Assembly (NCBI GenBank): GCA_001599975.1
Contig: BCIO01000006.1
Location: 801,587-865,586 of the forward strand
Length of the DNA: 64,000 nt
Reading direction: 5' to 3'
From: Cystobasidiopsis lactophilus
Lineage: Eukaryota > Basidiomycota > Agaricostilbomycetes > Agaricostilbales > Chionosphaeraceae
The notes below the pieces were generated by a model. It saw only the letters and a list, made by a program, of their open reading frames with translations, did no database searches and was not told the origin of the DNA. This document shows, in pieces, positions 57,601 through 64,000 of the stretch (its first letter is position 1; every line of letters starts with the position of its first letter). Made by a program: the position numbers and the translations under genes.

Positions 57601-58251
57601 GCGAGGGCCGGTGCTGGGAGCGGCGAGGTTGATGCCTTGCAATGCGGCAATCCGGTCCTTCAAGCTGCCGCTCTTGCCAATCGATTCCTGGGCGTCAGAG
57701 GCTGAGAAGGCGCCGGTCCTGGCTGGTGCTTCGTCGGACTGAGCAGTGGGCAGTGCTGCTGCTTGGGTAGGCGGCGACGGGGCCACCAGGGGCTTGCGCT
57801 GGAGGGCAGGCGGTTTGGCTCGAATTGGCGGCGGAGCTTGAGCTGGCTTGTTGAAGAGGGCCATGCGCTCCTTCATGGACAGCTTGCTGGGCTCAGGAGC
57901 ATCCTGTGGTGTTGCAACAGCTGCGACTGGAGCAGCAGCAACAGCAGGCGGCGGCGGTGGCGGGGCGACAGCTGCTGGAGCTGGAGGCGATGACGCTGCC
58001 GGAGCAATGGCGGACGATGGGACTTGAGAGATGATGCATTGAGCCTTGTGCATTGGGCTCAATTCGTTGAAGCGCAGCTCACAGATGCCTTCCGTGCCAT
58101 CCTCCAGCGTCCCTCGGAGCCAGTCTTCGTCCTCATCCTCAGCGGAGAGCACCGAGACCTTAGCGCCAGGGGCGAGCGCCAGCTGGCCTGTCGAGCCTGG
58201 CGCCGGCTTGAATTTGGATACAGCGACGGCCTCATATGGGTAGCTGGCCAT
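54682..58251 (-). CDS. BBC1/MTI1-like SH3 protein of actin patches
   Basis: Yeast Bbc1 binds type I myosins and Las17/WASP at cortical actin patches and restrains endocytic actin assembly. Start ATG 58251 (MASYPYEAVAVSKFKPAPGS). The SH3 domain covers residues 1-67 and includes SVLSAEDEDEDWLRGTLEDG and the closing FNELSPM. A very long low-complexity Pro/Ser/Glu region of some 750 residues follows, with many SH3/WW-binding motifs repeated as RPPIPTSRP, RPSLPPIP and SPPTSP. A short block MARRQRIAARMAALGGQKVG is typical of the family. The C-terminal globular domain contains YGTQIFSKARSKSKDG, MSVLADIDGLAPPSGFEF, VRLGDIVVIHHAKFKG and FDLKKQKIKLFEVGKDN, ending SVVVFRPMPAQQ. Three introns were placed, near 54704-54770, 55180-55240 and 56066-56130. 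About 1130 residues. Orthology is inferred from this architecture. Confidence 0.82.
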
Positions 58252-58407
58252 CTTGAGTCCGTGGCCGCTCGAGCCAACCTCGGGCTCTTCCGCAGACGGC
58301 GAGTCGGCGCCCCTTGAAACCTGTGGCTTCTTGCTGTCTCGTTGCTCGTTGATCCTTGATCCTCTCGCGCATGCTTTTATGATACGATACACTGTGGGAC
58401 ATTGCTT

Positions 58408-58433
58408 TGCTTGCTTGCTTGCTTGCTTGCTTG
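58408..58433. repeat. TTGC tetranucleotide microsatellite in the BBC1-like leader
   Basis: About six consecutive TGCT/TTGC units lie some 160 bases upstream of the BBC1-like start codon. The frame upstream of the chosen start is open and would read a QASK repeat, but the SH3 domain starts properly at MASYPYEA, so the repeat is most likely in the 5' UTR. Confidence 0.75.
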
Positions 58434-58608
58434 TCTGCGATGCCTCGCAGTGGCGCATGATTCGTTGCCTCAATGTCTTGAGTGATTCGGCGGCAACTTG
58501 GCATTAGCGAATCTGGCAAGGCCAGGCTTGCTGCTTGCCGGCCTGTTGCTTCCCTTTGTCCCCGAGTAGCCGGCCAGCATTTTCAACGCTCTTGGCCATT
58601 CTCAACGA

Positions 58609-60129
58609 CATGGCCAACGCGCAACCACCTACACGTCCTGAACCAACTCGCTCTATCATCCTGACAAACTCAGGGAATGCAACGCACGATGCCCTGTACA
58701 CAAGTCGACTGGAATCGGCCAAGGTGGAGAGCGCTCGAGTCAAAGCCCTCCTTCAGCGATGCTCCGCTGATGTAGTTGGAGGCGAGTCTAGACTGATTCC
58801 TCGCGGGTTGCTCTGCCCAGACGCTTACGGGGGAGGGGTCGTCCAGATTTTCTACGCCGCGTGAATTCAGCTCCTTTGCCACCTCAGTCGAAGTCCGTTT
58901 TGCCACCGGATTCGAAATCCCTCCCCAAGCGGGTCGAAGGGATTCTCCTTCTCGGTGGCGGCCCTATGGTGACACATCAAGGCGATAGCACCAGAGGAGG
59001 TAGCTATGAGCATTCCCTCCTTTGTCTCGGTCTTCTGACGACCCTTTCCCAGAGCGGGGTGCCCGGTGGCGATCTGGCAGCTCAATTATGCGATCAATGA
59101 TCCAACATCATCTAGCACACTGTTTGGCTTCCTGCTTGGGCTGGGTTTGTCTATTTTGAGCTCCCGCGTGTCGATGCCATACTGAACTTGAGTGCTTTAT
59201 AGACTTCAAACGTTCAGCAACAGGAACCTGACCGATTCCTGGCTTTGGAGCCCTGTTACAATGAGCTTGATCTCTATCTGGTTATCAATGAGGCAAAGTT
59301 CAATGTTGGGGTCAAAGTGGCAAGACTTCAGCACCACGTACCGGATCACGCAAGTTTATTAGCTCGGCATTTGTGTCTTTGAGAAAAGCTCATCATTGCT
59401 TCGGCACTTCAGGCGGACCTCAGTACTCTGATGCTTAGGCGTCCCACCTTTGTTTTGGCGTTTAGTGTTCCCCCAGACCTCTGGGTCGCCACCATTCTGG
59501 CGAACAGCCACCAACTGGATAAACTGGTTCTCTTGGGGTACAGTTGGGTTTGGAAATGGCTGGAAGACCTCGGGCTGCGCCGGCAGCTGGATTTTTTGGG
59601 CATCAATGTCGCATCCGCGACCCCTCTAATGGACGAGCAGGGTGTCCGCGACGTGCTCCAGACAGGGACAAAAGGTGCTTCCGAAAAACTAGCCGAACAC
59701 GGCTTCTATGTGGACCCTGAACTGGCGCAATATGTCGCCCACCTTCCCGATGCTTTCCGATACCTTGCGAGGCCAAATCCTTGTCTGCGCAGAGATCTTC
59801 GGGTCAACACAAAACGCAACATAGGGAAGGTCTTCTGGGGTATCCAGACACTCCAACAAGCAATCTTTGCGTGGCATGGAATTAGCGCCAAGCACTATCT
59901 GCGTCTTGCTGCACCCATCGAACAGGCTATGGACCCAGATCTCGAATTACTCTACGCCAAAGGCTTCATCCCTACTGATGGGGCATTTGAAAAGTTGAAC
60001 GGTTTGCGAGACGAATGCACTGTTCAAGGTATGCGAAGATGGTGGGCAGCCAACAAGACCGAATTCCGAGAGCTTTGGTTCCAAGCGGAATGGCGCATCA
60101 CTCTAGGGACAAGACCCGTTGCTTTGTGA
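58609..60129 (+). CDS. Unrecognised gene; only the 3' exon (59431-60129) is firm
   Basis: The 3' part is a 232-residue frame with coding texture: FSVPPDLWVATILANSHQLD, KLVLLGYSWVWKWLEDLGLR, RQLDFLGINVASATPLMDEQ, ELAQYVAHLPDAFRYLARPN and LYAKGFIPTDGAFEKLNGLR, ending WRITLGTRPVAL. Upstream, 59211-59360 gives FLALEPCYNELDLYLVINEA with KFNVGVKVARLQHH, and 58609 opens MANAQPPTRPEPTRSIILTN. I could not connect the three pieces with convincing splice sites, so the left boundary and the number of genes are uncertain. No family was recognised and there is no signal or membrane segment. Confidence 0.4.
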
Positions 60130-60795
60130 GGGCATTGTTACCGTTGCGACATCGTAGGTAGTTGACCTTTCCTTGTCTGAAGCCGCTTCCACAAGAGCTC
60201 TCCACCTGCATCAGTCGAAAGCGACGCAGCTGGTCATTTGAAAATGCGCACCAAGAGTTCTTTTGGCAGACTTATGGGGCCTGCTTTCCCTTATCAACAT
60301 ATGTACTCGCCGGCGCCAGGGATCACCAGCGCTCAGGCCCACCAAGACGGCCCATTCTACACCAACGACTTCTTCAAGCACTTTGGCTCTTGATTTCGGA
60401 GGGTCTCTTTGTACATTAACTATCAGTTTCAATTCCCTTTGTACATGCATACATGACCACAGCCATGACGCACGTGAAATGCAAGAGAGCCGGCTCTCGC
60501 CCGCCCGGCTCTCTCTTCTTTTGCCACCTTCTCCACCACTCGCCGCGTGGGCTTCTGACAGAGCTGGAAGCCAAGCCCGACCTGTAACGAGGAGGAGAAC
60601 CATATTCCACGCCAAGCACGACGGCAAGATCGAGCCAGATCGCATCGGTCGAGGCTCCAACGGCTCTGCCAGCTTGGTCGCGCCGGCTTGCCCCCAAACT
60701 TCATTCCGCCTGCGTTTCATCTGGGAATGCTAAAACGATGGCTACTCTGACTGCCTTTTGACCACCAACCACTTCCAAAAGACGCGTCCGCCGTA
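60130..60795. other. Intergenic region upstream of the CAP gene
   Basis: About 670 bases with only short frames on both strands. A pyrimidine-rich stretch (60500-60545) may be part of the CAP promoter. No RNA gene, repeat or clear TATA box was seen. Confidence 0.45.
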
Positions 60796-61716
60796 ATGAA
60801 ATCGCTCCTTTTCACCCTCCCGCTCGCTCTGCTCCTCCTTTGCGCGGATGTGCAAGGGAAGGTCCACAAGAAGCACAAGCACAAGCATCACTACCTCCAT
60901 CAAGTCCAGGTAGACAACAACGTTGGCGAAGACCACAAATTCGGGAAGCACCATTGGCATGAACACAAGGGTCACCATGAGCACAAGGGCCACCACGCCA
61001 AGCACGCCACCCACACCACTCGCAAGCCTGCAACGCACAAGACGTCGCCCACGCACAAAACGACGCACCGCGCCGTCGCCAAGACACACACTACGCCCCG
61101 TTCGACCGCAACGTCCAAGTCAGGGAGCGCGCTCGAATCGCAAATGTTGAAGGCGCACAACGACCTGAGGGCGAAGCATCACGCATCGGCCTTGACCTGG
61201 TCCGATGCAGCAGCCGCAGCGGCCAAATCTTGGGCGTCCAAGTGTGTCTTTGAACGTGCGTTTCTTTCCCTCCTCATTCCCGCAGAGCGACCCGAGCTCA
61301 CGTCGAGACTACAGATGGAGGTGGCAAGGCCGGTGGCTTCGGAGAGAATCTGGCTGCTGGTTATTCCTCGGCTACTACTGCAGCGAAGGCATGGGCGGAC
61401 GAGGAATCCGAGTACAACCCAAAGAACCCGCAGTACTCTCACTACACCCAAGTGAGGCGATTCCTGTTGCAGCTTTGATGCCAAAGTAACAGTCTCTTAC
61501 AATCATCTCAGATGGTCTGGAAGGGCACTAAGCAGTTGGGCTGCGCGGTGGTCAATTGCCCGGGCATCATTGCCGCTGGTCTGACCCAACCGTTCTACGT
61601 TTGCGAGTACTACGTGCGCCATTTCTCTTCAATCTTTGCTGCTGTTGACTGATTGTAGCCAATGACGACAGCCACCAGGCAACTACATTGGCGAATTTGG
61701 CTCCAACGTCTCTTAA
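60796..61716 (+). CDS. Secreted CAP-superfamily (SCP/PR-1/Pry-like) protein with His-rich N-terminus
   Basis: Start ATG 60796. Signal peptide MKSLLFTLPLALLLLCADVQ with likely cleavage after VQG. Residues about 22-75 are extremely rich in His and Lys (KVHKKHKHKHHYLHQVQVDN, KHHWHEHKGHHEHKGHHAKH), followed by a Thr/Lys/Pro stalk (THTTRKPATHKTSPTHKTTH) likely to be O-mannosylated. The CAP domain starts at MLKAHNDLRAKHHASALTWS and continues AKSWASKC, GFGENLAAGYSSATTAAKAW, YSHYTQMVWKGTKQLGCAVV, NCPG, FYVCEY and PPGNYIGEFGSNVS, matching the four CAP signatures including the active-cleft His and Glu. Three introns. The first uses acceptor CGCAGAG to keep the frame. Yeast Pry proteins bind sterols and fatty acids in the secretory path, so lipid binding or export is plausible here. 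Confidence 0.85.
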
Positions 61717-62115
61717 CGCCTGCCTTATCAGTCTCATGGTCTGTTTCCAACACCGCATGGCGTGGATACCCCCTCGCATTATTTATCCTCGTCAACCAAT
61801 ATCAAGAGCATCATCGTCAGTGGGCATATCGCGTTTGAAGCTGGCTCTTCATCCGCGTTCGGGATTGTGGCAAAAGCTGTTTGCATGTGAATCGTCATAA
61901 AAATGTAATGAATGCATAGTTAAGATATTCCAATAACCCCCAGGAGAAAATGCGAAGAAGGCCCTTTGCGAACTTTGTACAGTGTAAGAAAATGCATGAA
62001 GCGACCGGCAGTTGCCCTCTAAAAGGCCATGACAGCTGCTGCTTGCGCGGCTCCCAACCGCCTACAAGAAGCCATTTCAGCAAGTGCTATAGTCTTCGAA
62101 CTGAAAAGAGGAAAC
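61717..62115. other. Intergenic region between convergent genes
   Basis: About 400 bases between the CAP stop and the beta-helix protein stop. It is AT-richer than its surroundings and contains AATGTAATGAATGCATAG, suitable for 3' ends. No gene or RNA feature was recognised. Confidence 0.45.
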
Positions 62116-64000
62116 TCACGCCTGCAATTGTGATGCGTACAAGCTGACTGGCCAAACGCCCACGTTTTGCGCGATGAAGGTCGCTGTTGATCCGCTCGCC
62201 CTGGAGCCAATGCATCCAACGCAGAAATTTTGGGCTGAGTCGCGGTCATTAGCTGTCTACCTCGAAAGGAAAGGAGGGGCCTCGACGCACAGACAGGTGG
62301 CGACTGGATGTTGAAGCCGCCTGGTGCCACAACGTTCCAGTTCATGCCACTTCCGATTGACCTGCTCATGCCATTCGAAATCAGAGGCTGCTGAAAGTGG
62401 AATGGAAGGCGGAGAAGCTAACCATCCTTGTCCACTGCCCGCTGTCCCTCGGTTTGAGAGTGCGGAAGAGTACACATACGACGCATCCAATAGGAAACCT
62501 AGCGAGAACGACGGCGGTCAGTACGGAAGAAGCATGCCTTAGGGACTTAACGCACCCGTCGCCCAGCGCTGATGCGGCGAAGAGAGGACAGCGCCATTCG
62601 AGGTGTGGCCCGTGCAGACGTTCGGCCCAGGCGTATCTCCTGACGTGGTGGCTTCAAAAGACGAGGAGCCGTTGCGGTCCTGGGTGTTGCAGCCAGTGAG
62701 CAAGACTTGCTGGCCCGAGATGAGCACGTCGGCCGCTCCGCCGGCATCGCCGTTGGTGAGCAGATCTCTTCTGAAAGACGACCCAGCAATGGTGATGCGC
62801 GAGGCGTATTTGGAAACGGTGACCGGGTTGTTGAAGCCTGTTTGAGGGTTGATGAGCGAGGCCTGTCTTGAGATAGTGAGTGGCAGACGCACCTTCAATG
62901 ACCACATTCCGCAGCCAAGAGTCGCTCGCCCAAGAAGTGAACTGGACGCCCACACCCGCCGCGTTGGGGTCGTTGATCGCCAAACCCGTCTCGTCCGGGT
63001 TGGCGACGATCCACACGTTCTCCAATCCAATCTCGGACACGGAGTTGGGAGGATAGTAGGCCGCCAGAACAGCCTTATCATAAGTCTAGTAGCAGGATGC
63101 AACACATCTTCAGGAAGTGAATCAAGTGGGCGAGATCAAGCGAACCCACCTGGTTGACGGCATCGGTCAGCGGCACGTCGAGCGTGATGACGGTGCCGTT
63201 GATGCCGACCACGCTGCGATATTGATGCAAGATAGCGCCGGGAGAGATCCATGTCTGATTAGTGCCGTTGCGAACGAGCGTGTCCATGCCCTGCGAAAGT
63301 TGACTTGTCAGAATGCAGCACAAGCCGGGATCCAAAGCCACGAAGGGACCGCACCATGATGTTGACCCATTGCGCAGAGACAGTCCGCTGAACAATGACC
63401 TGGTCGCCAAGTGAGAAGTAGGTCGGGTCTGTGATGTTGAACGAGGTGGCTCCCACGCCGACGTAAGGGTCGGCGATGAGCGACTGGAAGCGGTAGTTCG
63501 GGTTGCCACCGCGCGTCGGGCCAATGTAGGTGAAGATGCGCGGCGTGCCGGACATGGTGAGGTTGACGACCGGGTCGCCGTTGGCGTTGGCCGCCTTGAC
63601 GCCTCGGAGGACGCAGTTGGGCGAGTTGAGCGTCAGGCTGGCCGTGAGCTCGTAGTTGCCCGCGTTGAGCTCGACGATGCCGCCGTTGCAGTTGTTGAGC
63701 GCGTTCTGGATGTCGCCCGACCGGTCGGTGCCGTCATTGGTGGAGAAGAGCTGGATGTTGGCCGGCTTGTTGGAGTCTGGCAAGGGGTCGTTCGAGGCGT
63801 GGTAGCCAGCGAACGAGTAGTCGGGCAGCGAGTCCAGAGGGTTGGGATAGGTCAGGCTCTTGTAGTCGAAAGCGACCGGCTTCAAGGTGCCCGCCACTTG
63901 CTTGGTGGTGGTCGTCCTGGGCTGGGCAGCCGTTGTCGTCGCCAGTTTGTAAGAGAGGCTGGAGTACACTTCGGTCGACGTGCTAATCCCACTGCTGACC
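62116..64000 (-). CDS. Pectin-lyase-like right-handed beta-helix protein (5' end outside window)
   Basis: The frame is open through the right window edge, so the start and any signal peptide are missing. A Thr-rich linker (ATTTAAQPRTTTTKQVAGTL) leads into VAFDYKSLTYPNPLDSLPDY and then a beta-helix: TDRSGDIQNALNNCNGGIVE, LNAGNYELTASLTLNSPNCV, LRGVKAANANGDPVVNLTM, NYRFQSLIADPYVGV. After introns the rungs continue GAILHQYRSVVGINGTVITL, SVSEIGLENVWIVANPDETG, DSWLRNVVIEG, RITIAGSSFRRDLLT, LISGQQVLLTGCNTQD and MNWNVVAPGGFNIQSPPV. It ends NFCVGCIGSRASGSTATF and VWPVSLYASQLQA, stop TGA 62118-62116. The fold occurs in polysaccharide lyases and glycosidases, so secreted carbohydrate degradation is likely, but no family-specific catalytic motif was identified. 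Confidence 0.75.

Noticed and set aside
56198-57742. Two long plus-strand frames (260 and 248 residues) opposite the BBC1-like gene
   Set aside because: They are Gly/Ser/Ala-rich shadows of the Pro/Ser/Glu-rich minus-strand coding region, without introns or motifs.

Overview
This window is a stretch of a fungal nuclear chromosome, most likely from a basidiomycete and perhaps a Pucciniomycotina-type yeast. The evidence is dense spliceosomal introns of about 45-75 nt with GTGAGT, GTGCGT or GTTCGT donors and CTAAT/CTGAC-like branch sites, compact intergenic space, and fungal housekeeping genes (ATP10, CCR4, KGD1, GPM1, HSP78, H2A.Z, MPP6, STB2/STB6-like, BBC1-like). The lineage call is inferred from gene content and splice style, not from a phylogeny. 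No rRNA, tRNA, CRISPR array or clear transposon was recognised.

Layout: 1-950 is the 3' part of ATP10. 1299-2966 (-) is a DHA1-type MFS exporter and 3615-5918 (-) is CCR4. 5.9-8.2 kb has no firm gene but carries inverted and direct repeats upstream of a 13-intron sugar transporter (8203-10686, +), which is tail-to-tail with a second, different sugar porter (10968-13110, -). Next come a possible small gene (13.3-13.9 kb), a dienelactone hydrolase (14014-15673, -), an F-box-like protein (16038-16772, -) and a RING protein with five SUMO-interaction-like repeats (17139-19073, +). From 19.3 to 24.1 kb two divergent paralogues of an unrecognised single-pass membrane protein bracket another orphan gene with a TATA box. 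24.5-28.2 kb (-) is the E1 subunit of 2-oxoglutarate dehydrogenase, followed by a PQ-loop transporter, phosphoglycerate mutase, an RS-rich CCCH zinc-finger protein (-), two orphans (34-37.6 kb), MPP6 (-) and a divergent STB2/STB6-like gene. 41.7-42.6 kb (-) is histone H2A.Z. Then come a FAD monooxygenase, mitochondrial HSP78, a large WDR7/rabconnectin-3-beta-like protein (-), a divergently transcribed AAA-ATPase-like/PD-(D/E)XK protein, a BBC1-like SH3 protein (-), an orphan, a His-rich secreted CAP protein, and a beta-helix protein running off the right edge.

The neighbours do not form one pathway. Themes that recur are carbon uptake and central metabolism (two sugar porters, GPM1, KGD1), mitochondrial biogenesis and quality control (ATP10, KGD1, HSP78), RNA decay and processing (CCR4, MPP6, RS/CCCH protein), chromatin and SUMO-ubiquitin signalling (H2A.Z, STB2/6-like, RING-SIM), and membrane or actin traffic (WDR7-like, BBC1-like, PQ-loop).

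The items most worth follow-up are the RING protein with a C-terminal SIM array, the bracketed orphan membrane-protein pair, and the AAA-ATPase-like/nuclease fusion. All exon boundaries were inferred by eye from frame continuity, splice signals and recalled family motifs; none was confirmed with transcripts.
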